Source of the DNA: Acorus gramineus
Taxonomy: Eukaryota; Streptophyta; Magnoliopsida; Acorales; Acoraceae
Direction: 5' to 3'
DNA: 64,000 bases
NCBI GenBank assembly: GCA_030737835.1
Contig: JAUJYN010000014.1
Coordinates: 1,664,152-1,728,151 of the forward strand
How positions within the stretch are numbered: position 1 is the stretch's first letter; every line of letters begins with the position of its first letter. Positions 1 through 10,867 of this stretch are shown here, in pieces. The position numbers and the translations under genes were made by a program. The notes beneath the pieces are model-generated. The model searched no databases and was not told the DNA's origin. It saw only the letters and a list, made by a program, of their open reading frames with translations.

Positions 1-1000
1 AAGATGAGATTTTAACGACAATCAAAGCCACCAACACTGGCCATATGGTATTGATTACGATAAAGCATTGCTCTAATAGCCAATATGAAAACTATTCGTA
101 CATTGTATTTAATTGCTTAAGTGCGTCAGTGGCCTATATACCATATGGACAAGAATAATGCATTTCTTTATGGAGATTGGTATGCATGCTGGTCTTCTAG
201 GACTTCCCCATCCATTGGGGCCATATTAGTTACCTTTGTAGTGATCTTTATAACCTTAAGAAAGTTCTATGTGCTTGATTTGTCATATTTAAATAGACAG
301 TCCGTGGAGTATAATTTTTTACTAACTTCTTTTATCCGATATGTTTATACAGCCGGGGAGAGTAGTACTATTCTATTTGTCTGTGTGCACAACTATATTA
401 ATAATGGGGATAATCCTTCCCACATTTAGATAGTCAAGCAACATCTTCAACATCAGTCCAAGATGATAGTTCTTGGACCACTTCACTATTTTCTGAGGCT
501 CAAGGTCACTCTGTACATTCCCCATTCCTATTGATCTGCATGTACAGCACCACCATATGACGGTGTGCTACTACTTGATGTTACACGTGACTGACAACTT
601 GTTGGGAGTTTGGTTTTTCTCACTAAAAACTGATCAGATGTTGCACATGTTATCAGTTAACGTGTAACGGTGCTACATCGTTCATTGCATCACAGTGCTT
701 CTAATTATTTGAAAGTTATGTGACACTACTTACTATGCACTATTAACCCCTTCATTATCATCTTCCAAGGTTCAGAGGTAATGTTACTGGTCGCCAATCT
801 ACAACTGGATTTTGCATGTTTTTGGTGATTCCATTTTCTCTTAAAAGGCCACAGGTGTCATTTACCACTCCTCTGCCAAATAAAACTATTGCCCGATGGT
901 TTCCACTGCTAAGGTCGTCAGAGAGACAATGGTGTTCTTTGTTCTCCTACTCTCAGACATTTTGACAACTATATAGTCATCCAGATTGCTAACAATTCTG
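1..1000 (+). pseudogene. Decayed Ty1/copia reverse transcriptase-RNase H remnant
   Basis: Three blocks in copia order survive in different frames. Near 127-185 there is a stretch reading WPIYHMDKNNAFLYGD, like the copia RT motif in which W..YQ.DV.NAFL.GD holds a catalytic Asp. At 463-528 there is VLGPLHYFLRLKV, like the RT C-terminal block (LGPLHYFLG.EV). Near 793-850 there is QSTTGFCMFL, like the RNase H block (STTGFC.F.G). Between them are stops and frameshifts, and no LTR is visible. The remnant may continue left of the window. In an intact element these domains copy element RNA into DNA. This copy cannot be functional. The motif order is seen in the sequence; family assignment rests on known copia motifs. 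Confidence 0.7.
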
Positions 1001-1295
1001 GGTTAGTTTGGCTATGAGTTAAGATTTTGAAGAGAAATTGTCCTAATTTTAGGGGATAAAAAATCCATCAATTTTGTCCATATTCACATTTGTTAAAATT
1101 GGAATAAAAAGTGGGGATAAATGTTATTCCAGCCTTTAAGTGGAACAAAAAATTCTCATTTTCATTTCAAAATTAGGAAAATTATCCCCACTCTATCATG
1201 ATTATTTTTATACCAAACGGGATAAATTACCCTCCCTCTCACTTATCCCCTCAATTACCCTTTATCCCACCACTTATCCCCCTTGCCACTAGCCC
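1000..1295. mobile_element. Possible MITE with degenerate terminal inverted repeats
   Basis: The ends GGGTTAGTTTGGC (1000-1012) and GCCACTAGCCC (1285-1295) are imperfect inverted complements. Inside are inverted GGGGATAA / TTATCCCC tracts. Length (about 296 bp), AT content and the GGGYTAGT end resemble hAT-like MITEs. No convincing target duplication was found, so the boundaries are tentative. Confidence 0.4.
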
Positions 1296-3634
1296 TTAGA
1301 GTTTAATGAGGGGATGAAACACATCAAGATATGTTTCCTCTTTGTTTGACATCATTTTTTTGGCATGTTATCACCACCTTGTCTTGCATCCTCCTTTCAG
1401 ATTGTTGATTTCCATCACAATGTCCCACACATAACAACATCATTCATTCTTATTGAGCAAAGTCTTGGTGTATTATTCACCTTGAGTTTAAGGAAGAGGG
1501 GTTATCAAATGTCTATTATCTGTAGAGGCATGTTATTGTTCAGATCTTTCCATTTTCCTTCTTCTAGATCCTTCATAGGTTGTGTATAAATCCCTTTTTG
1601 ACATCTTATGTAATGAGGTTCTTTATCACATTCATGGAGTTCAACACTAACAGCATTACATATGTGAACATAGAATTTATGCACAAATCAAATAATATCT
1701 CTTGATGATTACATACTAATAAACAAACATGTTTGGGCACACTCATAGATCAGTAGTTGACAATGATGTTCACGATCAAAAGGTCTCCGGTTCCAAACAA
1801 AAATACACATTGGTGAAAGCATACTCTAATGCTTCCCAAACTAAGACAATAAAAACCAATACCAATTCATTTTCAAGGTGAAAAAAATACCAATTCAACT
1901 AAATATCATTTTCCATCCACTTTTGAGTTTTGACAAATAGAAAATATTGAGAAAAAGAAAAAGAGTAAAATTAGTCATAACATGAAACTGTTCTCTGAAA
2001 CAAAGTATAGCTTGATGAATTAATTGGTATAATAAAGAAAAAAAGAGGTTAATAAAGAAATTATATGACTTAGCATTTCCATCTAGTAATCACACAATTT
2101 TTACATTCGAGAATACTGCAGCACAGCACTTGAACAATACATGCCTTTATTATTGGCATAAAGAAGGTGACAATAACATGTATAACCATAAAGACAAAAA
2201 CTTTTGTACAACTGCTTACAAACCCATAAATGATATAATCTTGCTCAGAAAAAATGAGAACTTATCTTCAACCAGATAATTGGATTTGCTGCTAGAGTTA
2301 AAAGAAAATATTTTTAGTGCCTTGTGTTCTGAAATATCACTTGGATTAAAAAAAATAACTTTTTTGATAATTTTGGACAAATTGTCAGTCATTCCAAAAC
2401 ACCATATACCCATAAGTTGGGATCACAATTTCTGTAAGCGGGCCAGGTTCATGATGTGTTGACAAACGGGTGCTCGAACAAATGAATCAATTGACATTTG
2501 ATTAATAAAGAGAAAACATAACATGACACGTGTAACCTGTATAACAATCAGATTGTTCTTGGATCAACACAACTCACATATCAACTGACAGATCTGTTAA
2601 CAATTTCTATGTGGGTTAAATGGGAGATTGATTGCATTCATATTGTCACAGGACATAAACCAATTAAAATATTCAATTCGGGTTTGGGCAGGTCAATTTA
2701 AGCGCCAGAAGATTATAGTGCAGATTAGGCAGGTGGATATAACTACAGCCCAAACATGACAGGTTCAACCAAGACACACTAGCATCATTTTGAATTTGAG
2801 TTGAATCAAATGTGTGGGTCATGTCAAGTTTTGCAACCCACAAGATTCCGGCTTCTATAAACTTTTGTTAGTAAAAGGCATTGAGCCTATGCACTAGGTT
2901 GAGCACACAGCATACCTACAGTTTAGTACAAGAATCCCAACCTGTAGCTAGACTAAATCTAATTATGGCCCTAGTCCATATTGCTTTCTTTCACACATTA
3001 GGACATCATCATCCAGAATGTCAGTCAAAAAATTCTTCTATGAAATGGCTAGTTGTCAGATTAATAAATGTTGATTTAGTGAAGGACAATGTTTATAAGA
3101 AAGCAACATTAAATAATATTGCATACCCGAAGTAAGATTAGTAAATGATCATGAAATCAGAGGAAAACCGCAGGGACACAAAACTTGAATGAGGAGACAA
3201 GAAATCTCCTCAAGGGAACAAGGAAAAAGATGCCGATAAAAAAAATAAGCAAGAATTTGAAACCAAAACTTTCTTGAAATTGGGATAAAATAATTGAAAA
3301 GTCTCATGGCAGTTTTGGATATTCTAATGCTTTGCCAGGACTGTAATGTCAAGAGAAGGTGAATGGAATAGGATCAGGGATGTTCAGATGCGGCGGACAC
3401 CTGAGTAAATTTGGACAAAAGTAGTTAGGAAGGTCAAGATATATTATTAAATAATGAAACATTAAACTGGCATGGCCTTAACCAGGAAGCTATCGGTTGA
3501 TAGCATCAAGACAACAGTTGAAAAAACAAGGTATATGGACATTGATGTGCACACTCACCTCTGCCCAGGGTCAATTACAGAGTGAATTTAATAAATATCA
3601 TCATCTTAACATATACTTCCATCCAAGTCTCCTC
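1296..3634. other. AT-rich non-coding sequence, no gene recognised
   Basis: I see only short open frames without recognisable domains. A tRNA-like stretch near 1745-1795 (GATCAGTAGTTGA followed by GGTTCCAAAC) may be an old SINE head but has no clear tail. If the SCAR gene at 6364-9862 continues leftwards, this stretch would be one of its introns. I searched by eye for later SCAR exons and found none. Confidence 0.5.
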
Positions 3635-3715
3635 TCAATAGCTTAATGGTTGACAACAAAAATTGCAACAAAGAGATGTTGGGTTCAAGTCTTACTGCAT
3701 ATCTAAAAAAAAAGA
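3635..3715 (+). mobile_element. SINE-like tRNA-derived fragment
   Basis: TAGCTTAATGGT resembles an RNA polymerase III A box. GGGTTCAAGTCTT, about 35 nt downstream, resembles a B box. An A-rich tail (AAAAAAAAAGAAAG) follows. The spacing is that of a tRNA-related SINE head. No target duplication was identified. Confidence 0.4.
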
Positions 3716-4223
3716 AAGAGGTTCTCCCCTCAATACTACCGATTTGTCCTTTCCACCATTTATTACCAGTTGTTTCTTGCAAAATACCATTAACATTGTA
3801 ATGATAAAGATGAGCATTTATCTGCATATAACCCTGAACAACAAACTACAATAGAAATTTACTTAGGAGCTCATCAGCCACTCTGAAGGAATCTTCAAAA
3901 ATGTGCCAAAATTTAAAGAATTGAAAATTCATTTGCATCTAGACTCCATGTGCTACATGTCCAGGCTTAATCAACAACACTTAGTGTTCTTCCCAAATCC
4001 CTTGCTATCCAAATCACTTCATGAATCAAAACCAAATCAACCTTCAAGATAGTCTTACCCGACCCATATTGAGATATCTTTCATTATCCTACTTCTTTGA
4101 CAACATAAAATATTTGTTTACCCCAATACCTTTTCATGTTTTTGTGCTTGAGTTGCTTTGTACTAATGATATTTAGATATGATTATACTGGAGTTGCTTG
4201 GTTAAATCTTATGATATATATAT
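3716..4223. other. AT-rich non-coding sequence
   Basis: Nothing recognisable. It ends in an alternating TA tract that abuts the fold-back element at 4224. Confidence 0.4.
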
Positions 4224-4888
4224 AGGGCAGCAATATGCTGCGACCAACATTTCCCCCGAATAAGCTGCAGTCACCCTTTGCCTTCCATTTTTGGCTCACC
4301 AGATAATGTGGATGATATTTTGTTTTTTTTTAAGAAACAACTGTGTTACCTGGTGAACAAGTCATCTAAAAAAACTCATGTTTTCCCCTTTTTCTCACAA
4401 ATCACCCCTCCCAACCCCCTCTCTCACTAGATAGGCACCCCCACCCACCCATTTTTTCTCTCCCTCCATCTGCTAGAGAGGACGCATTAATTGTCGGAGA
4501 GGATTGGATCTAATCTTATCCGCTCATCCGAGGTTTGTATGCGTTAGGGTTTATGTGATTTAGTGTTGTTTGATCATTTCAATGATGCTAGGATTTTCAA
4601 ATCATGATTTGTGAGGTTAGGGTTTATGTGATTTAGTATGTTTAAGTTTATGTGAACATTTTTCAGAAAAAAATCATTCTTTTTTGTTCAATTTTTTTTA
4701 GGTGAGAAAAAAGAGAGGAGAAAATGTAAGTTTTCTTAGGTGACTTGTTGACCGGGTAGCACAATTACCTCTTTTTTCAAAAAACAAAATATCATCTGCA
4801 TGATTTGGTGCGCCAAAAATGGACAACAAAAAAAGGGGTGACCGCAACTTATTCAGGGGAAATGTTGGTCGCAGCATATCGCTGCCCT
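4224..4888. mobile_element. Fold-back MITE with inverted arms of about 180 bp
   Basis: The left arm from 4224 (AGGGCAGCAATATGCTGCGA) is repeated as its reverse complement ending at 4888. Complementarity continues, with scattered mismatches, for roughly 175-190 nt per arm (4224-4397 and 4700-4888). The unpaired centre carries two copies of a 22-nt direct repeat (4543-4564 and 4616-4637) that include TTAGGGTTT, a telo-box-like motif. Flanks are TA-rich, so the target duplication cannot be resolved. Long arms suggest a Mutator-like or fold-back element. There is no coding capacity. Confidence 0.75.
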
Positions 4889-6363
4889 TCATATATATGT
4901 GTGTGTGTGCACCCCATCATGCGATCGGATGACATCTTCCTAGTCACTCACCTATCCCCCCAACCCCCTTTTATTCTCTCTCCCCCTCATTTTCTTCCTC
5001 CTTGATTGAATCTCACTCTGACCTAACCTAATCACCCTGCCTTTCACCCGTTCTCTCCCTCTCCTTTCCTTCATCAATCCAACACCTCTCCCCCCCCCCC
5101 CCACCCCCACCCCAACCTCATTTCTCTCCTACTTTCCCTCCTCAACTCGCCCCTTTCATTCATACGGGCACACACCACCCACCGACGACCACATCCTCTC
5201 ACACCCTCGGCGGTACCACCACCCCACAGCGACCACATTCTTCCACACCATGGTCGCACCCCTCATTTTCAGATCTGAAGACAAAGCCTTATCCATATAC
5301 ACAAATTGTCTAGGAATATGTTTCAGTTTTCATTTTTTGGATGACTTTCTATTTTTTGTTTTTTTTTTATCTTGTTCAACTAAATGATCACTACATCATA
5401 TTTAAATGATCAATACAGTCAACCCAATAGCTTACAGAAGCGATTTTTTAGACATGTCCTTGCATGCATCTTGGCATCAAAGCTAGAATGCAGCAGCACA
5501 TATAGTTCTTGATTTTTTGTTATGTGAAAATGTTTTAGTAAATTCCACTGACCGCAAATTTGTTAGAAATTTTTTTTTTATCTATTGGAATCAGTAAGCT
5601 ATGCAGTTTCATCTTCTTTTGCCACTGAATTGTATACAGACATAATTATTCGTACATCATATATCGGTATATTTTTCACGACGACAATGGTTTTCTTGCA
5701 GAAATTCAATATTGATGGCATTTAAAGCAGCCATTTCACCAAAATAAAAGTTGCCTTGTACAATGACAAAAAGAAAAAGAAAAAGAAGTTTAGAGTCAGA
5801 GGTAGCAAGAATTATTCAACCGTTAACAGTAATGAAACCTATAAATTAAATCAAAGTTAGTGCATTCAGGAGTTCTCCCAATATGCCTCATGTTTGTTTT
5901 ATTATCTATATGAATATATAGACCAGATACTGTGAAAATACAGGCATGAAGCAGAGTATGTATCTTGTGTGTTTCACTAACATCACATCTATAATGATTG
6001 TAATTTGAATAGAATTAACAAGAGAGCAATCATATATAAAAAAAAATATAGATTTGTCCTATGGTTGGTGATGAAATTTGAAAAAAAAAAAAATTACATC
6101 TATAGTACTTTGCAGTGAGGGCAAGTTGATTATCGTTTTCTTATTCTTTGGGTTTGCAATCCCAGATTTGTAGCCCATTCCCAAGTGAATAATCCTAATT
6201 AATATAATCCAGAGTTGATCTATCATACTTTGCTCAAAGAAAGTCATGTTAAAAGTTCTTTAAATACACTAAGAAGACCATTTAAAGTCAGTTTATCATT
6301 CATAAGAAATTATTCAAATATGAGATATACATTTTCGGGAATAGTGAGAGATGGAATTTGTAC
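4889..6363. other. Non-coding, pyrimidine-rich then AT-rich
   Basis: 4960-5260 is strikingly C/T-rich, including a run of about 13 C at 5089-5102. It looks like a plant leader or promoter on the plus strand, but no convincing exon follows. 5280-6360 is AT-rich. If SCAR extends to the left, this is its fourth intron. Confidence 0.35.
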
Positions 6364-9300
6364 CGTGAGCTTATATGATTTCTTTCCTCTAGCTGTTTCT
6401 TCTTTCATGGACCCAAAGGTGGCAAACACACCCCTAAAATAGGATGGATCTGTATATCGCTTCAAACAAACACCAGGATCACCACTATCAAACCTGAAAA
6501 AATGAGACCATGCAATCTTAAGTATAGGAGACACTGGTTCAACTTCACCGTGTGTAAACTAAATAATATGAAATGCACCCAGTATACCTGTCAAGCAAAT
6601 AAAGACAAGGTGGGTCACGACATTCTTCATATGAATCCATAATGAGTCGAGGCAAGTCACTGTGGTTGAAATGATTTTGTTCCTCTTGAATATTAACATG
6701 CCAGTCACTACCTGCAAAAACAGTTATAATTAGAAAAAAAAAGTGAATTTCCAGACTGATATGACTCGATTTAATAAAATTCATGAAGCCCAAAATACTA
6801 TTAGTCCATTGCAAGTTTTTGATGGGTAAGTTGGGCTCAAACCCGAGACAGCGAGACCTCTTAGTTGCAAACATTCTTGAAGTTTGAAACAATGTTGATC
6901 CACAACTAAAATAAAAATGCATAGTCTTGAAGGTATTATTGATTGAATCTATTAGTACTGCAATTTAACCCAGTATTTTATTAGCCCCACCATTTGTCTT
7001 GGATTACATGGGCTTCCATTATATTATTTTGTATGATGTTTTCTGCATTTCTTACTATTGATAAAAATGGTCCATACCATGCTAATTCAGCAAAAAAAAA
7101 AAGGCTGTACGGATGGTAAACCACTTTCTCTTCTTTATCTCATTTTAGTTTTTATGCGACATTCTCTTCATATAAAAAACTTGAAGCTGGACACCTATCA
7201 TTCTCTCAAAAGGGGGGGGGGGGGGGGAGGAATGGTATACCACTTTAGAAGATCTCAAAGACCATGTCAGATTTATGAAAAAAATATTTTTCAAAATTAT
7301 TGAACTCCTTAACTAATTATGTTCAACAAATACATGAATCTATATCTATGACATATGAAGATGTAGATACATACAGATTCATTCAAATTCACACAATCGA
7401 CACCAAAGAAAGGAAGACAAATAGATCTGTTTTATAACTTACTTGGCTAACAAATACGAGGAAAGCCACCTCTGGAATCTCACCTGGCGTATAAGCAAAG
7501 TGTATGTGACTCATTTGTGTCAGAATAGACTTCTCAAGGGATGGAACTGCATATTCTATCTGTTTTATCCGCGCCATCATTTTACGCCCTCTTGCAGCTG
7601 TGATAGTCACTTGTTCATGCACATCATGAAAAATCTCTGCTGCAAACCTACATCAACCCGTATCGTCAGAAAAATAAATGTGCAAATATTCACGCATTCA
7701 TCTCTACTCATGGTGGCACACATGAATGCATGTATCTCTTAATACATAGAGAGGGATCAGTGTACATGTGCGTATTCATGAACAGAATGGCGGACATTGC
7801 CTGATTCTAATAATATGATATTATTCAATATTCACAACATCATGTTAACTTGTGCATTTACTAATATCCATATATATTAATATACCCATCAGAGGGTGGA
7901 GAAGAATATGGTAAGTGTATGTCTATGCATGGGTGTAAGTATAATGAAGTGGAATGTGTATATGTGTGATCCAAAGAGATAGGGCATAGTGGAAAGCTTA
8001 GAGTAATGGGACTGATTAAAAGATTGGTCAACTCAATAACAAATACCATACAGATAACTTAGTACTCGCAGGAGAAATATATTAACCGCCAAGAGTAATA
8101 TTGCAAGATACTTTAAGATATGATTTTAGCCGACAATATTTTGGATTTTAGACCATATAGGAACCCATTGTAGCTTATATAAAATTGGGTAAGTTATATA
8201 AGAACTACACATGACATATTCTTAATTTTCCTGGTTTTTCAAATTTGAGAAAATTGCCAACTATCCTCAAAATTATGATTTTTTTTCATGGTGAGGGTGG
8301 GAGGAGGTGTGAGATTTTAATGCAATAAAACAGGTAATACTGCCAGGTGGAGACTCAATCAGTAGAATACTCACTGACTGGTTTTTTTTTTTCTTCCCCT
8401 TATCTTGGTTAGCTCTTTTTCTACCTCTCATTGCCTTTCTTCTCTATGTCAGTGTGGTATGGTATTGTAACCCAATCTAATTAATAAGATTTGGTGCTAG
8501 AATCCTAACCTTTTAAAATAGGCCTAGGCGGACAGAGGAGACATAAGGCCTAATCTCCACGAGAATCTCAAATAAATGGACTGAAATAGCACATCTTTGA
8601 TGCAAATTTTAGAAAAAAAATGTATAGAGGGTTCTGGTCAGATTTATGACTATAAAGATAAAGCATTGGGAGTATTATATAACATCGGTAATATAACATA
8701 TGATACAAGCCAATTCTTTCTACTGTCAGTATTCAGCTCTGGAGATTTTCTTTGGGGAGGAAAGAACTTTGAAGATTGTTGACCAACTTACTTTATAAAT
8801 TACAAAAACCAAGATCTTTCTAGATATTGATACTCCATTCCTTGGATAGTATCAGGGTTTCATTTTGGATGGCAAAATTCCCATAATCAACTTTCTTAAC
8901 AAAATCCAACTTTTGATGGTTTATCTAGAAAACTGCTGATGAAGACATTTTTGTACATGCACTGAAAATAGGATTTTAAAAAAAGTATATAAAAAAAATA
9001 CACCATTCCTTTTTACCACATGAAACTGATTATAAAAAATATCAGATTTTAAAAATCACATTCCAGAATCTGTTCCAGATGTCCAGCATGAATCTTCCAA
9101 AATCTTGCCACCGACAGATGGAGTGTTAACACGCCAGCATTTAAGATGTCTCTTATAAGTCATAACACCTTGTGTTTGCCTGTTCAGCCTCTTAAGTGAG
9201 TGCAACTGAATTTTCAAGGGTGGCATAAACAAGCGTAACTTAAATGTTAACATGGCAGAACAACATAAAAACAAATTGGCTACTGAGTTGTTGGGGGAAG

Positions 9301-9862
9301 GGGGTTGAAGGGGTGGTGATTAAGAGCAAAATTTACCAAACCCTAAGAACACAGAATGGAGAATCAACATCCAAATCCTAAAATCAACATCCAAATCCTT
9401 AAATAGAGAACGAATGAGGACTTCACTTGGTTTGGTCGAATTGCATTCTACATAACCATAGAAAAATTGAGTTAGAGGAAGCTTTGATTGTGATTAAAAA
9501 AGGCGATAATATAGGCTACCAACAAAAGAATTCAAATTTATGCGTTTTTTTGCCAGACTACACCCCACAAAACCCACAGTGAGGGCATTCCACAACAACA
9601 ACAAACAACCAATCCACCATAATTTATATTTCCAAAAACAAAATTTCAATGCGTGACAAAGGGGCAAACGCAGGGAAGTGAGAGTGGGAAAAAAAAGAAC
9701 TCACTCGGCGAGGTCGCCAAGCTGACGCAAGATCCCGACAAGCCCCGCCACGGCCACCCCTTCGAGTACCGCCTTAGGGTCCTCCCTCGTGGCCGCCGCC
9801 CGGTAGAGACCCCGGTCGCCGAGTCCGTACTCATTCTTCAATTCGAATCGCACAAGTGGCAT
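6364..9862 (-). CDS. SCAR: SCAR/WAVE-family protein, first four coding exons (partial)
   Basis: SCAR proteins are the activating subunit of the WAVE complex, which switches on Arp2/3 actin nucleation at the plasma membrane. Exons on the minus strand: 9862-9705, 7647-7484, 6711-6588, and 6493 to about 6364. Introns 1-3 have GT...AG ends, and the coding phase is kept across all junctions. The start is [16 protein letters not shown], the canonical plant SCAR N-terminus. Then come the [18 protein letters not shown] block, [13 protein letters not shown], the [10 protein letters not shown] block, and in exons 3-4 [17 protein letters not shown] and [11 protein letters not shown]. This is most of the SCAR homology domain that binds the other WAVE subunits (about 192 codons). 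The donor of exon 4 (ACG|GTACAA) is the least certain boundary. The large exon carrying the Pro-rich region and C-terminal Arp2/3-activating segment is absent from the window. There are no stops in the four exons, so the gene may be intact but split by a very long intron, or be a truncated 5' copy. Confidence 0.88.
6790..6900 (-). mobile_element. SINE-like insertion in SCAR intron 2
   Basis: On the minus strand, GCAACTAAGAGGTC is followed by GGGTTTGAGCCC (6833-6844). This is an A-box/B-box pair like the head of Au-type plant SINEs. The copy is short and degenerate. It lies wholly within intron 2 (6712-7483). Confidence 0.42.
7203..7220. repeat. Poly(G) tract in SCAR intron 2
   Basis: A run of about 16 G (coding strand: C) lies between the SINE-like copy and exon 2. 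Its length is likely to vary between alleles and assemblies. Confidence 0.8.
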
Positions 9863-10323
9863 TGCTCACTAGACCCCACTCAAGTCTCCACGAGAGATGG
9901 TGAGAGTCAGATCGAGATACCCTCGCGAGCTCGACAGGGAGCTTCCATGGCTGACAAAGATAAAATATAATTTATGTGTGTTTTATGCGGGGTTAGGTGA
10001 GATCGGGAGAGAGAGTGACTTTTTAACTGCCGACGACGCATTTGTTTTTGCCTGCTTTGCAAGGCAGCAGCGACAGCAATTTACGGAGCGTGAGAGGATG
10101 AAAGAACCACATGGGGTCTCCATTTTAAATGACTCGTCAATCCTCGACGTCGCGGTTTCTTCATCCAGCTTTGGTAGACTTGGGGAGGGTAAGACTGTCA
10201 TTTCGGGTAAATTGGAAACGTGAGTGTCATGAACCAGAACCAGAACCAGATCCTGGTGTTTTGTATCGGCGGTATCTTCTAATTCGACGAGGTTTGATTG
10301 AGACTTGAGTTAGTTTTTAAATG
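9863..10323 (-). promoter_or_regulatory. Probable SCAR 5' leader and proximal promoter
   Basis: The region upstream of the ATG is less AT-rich than the rest of the left side and carries no retroelement. No TATA box at a convincing distance was identified. The extent of the leader is inferred from position only. Confidence 0.4.
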
Positions 10324-10338
10324 GCACGTGGCACGTGG
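10324..10338 (-). promoter_or_regulatory. Tandem G-boxes upstream of SCAR
   Basis: Two CACGTG hexamers, at 10325-10330 and 10332-10337, lie one base apart in the string GGCACGTGGCACGTGG, about 465 bp upstream of the SCAR ATG. G-boxes bind plant bZIP and bHLH factors, and CACGTGGC also fits an ABA-response element core. The motifs are seen directly; function here is inference. Confidence 0.5.
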
Positions 10339-10572
10339 TTGTGTGCAATTTTTTTTTATTATTATTGATAAGTTTTTTATTTTTTTTCTTGGTTATAATC
10401 TTTCTCTGTCAACAGGAAACAAGACTCAACCTAAATCTCTTCATTAAAGAGGGGTTATCTTTCCTATCATACCAAGATGAAGTTCGGTGTTGTGTGCAAT
10501 TGTTGAAGCACGATTAGTTCATTTGATTCGGATTTTCAGTTAATTTTTCTATTTAGTTTTTTTCTTTGAAAA

Positions 10573-10824
10573 GTGTTACACTCAAGCCATTTCACGGTTT
10601 CAAACTCATTGTCTATGTTTTTATTTATTTTTTAAATCATCTTCTCATCTAATTAAGTATATGATTATATAAAAAATGAAATATGTATTTGAATGAATTG
10701 AATAATATCATTTATATAAAATGTAAATTTTTTCTAACGAGATATATACCTTGATATAGTGAGTGGAGGGGGTTGATGGGGCATTAAAGACTGTTTGAAC
10801 CATAAAAATGACTGAGTGTAACAC
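10573..10824. mobile_element. MITE with about 33-bp inverted repeats
   Basis: GTGTTACACTCA at 10573-10584 has its complement TGAGTGTAACAC at 10813-10824. The match continues inward (CATTT, GGTT, CAAAC) with small gaps to about 33 bp per arm. The centre is AT-rich and non-coding. Flanks are T-rich, so no target duplication can be fixed. A long T tract (10831-10862) follows immediately. Confidence 0.55.
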
Positions 10825-10836
10825 CCTTCTTTTTTT

Positions 10837-10867
<31 letters not shown>

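Noticed and set aside
4544..4625. TTAGGGTTT motifs as interstitial telomere repeats
   Set aside because: Only two isolated copies within a 22-nt direct repeat, not a telomeric array.
5074..5259. Small Gly/Arg-rich minus-strand open frame
   Set aside because: Product of a pyrimidine-rich tract, with no start context or homology.
5840..5900. Minus-strand GGGAGAACTCCTGAA, resembling a possible next SCAR exon (RTPE)
   Set aside because: Only four residues fit, flanking residues do not, and there is no clear donor or acceptor.
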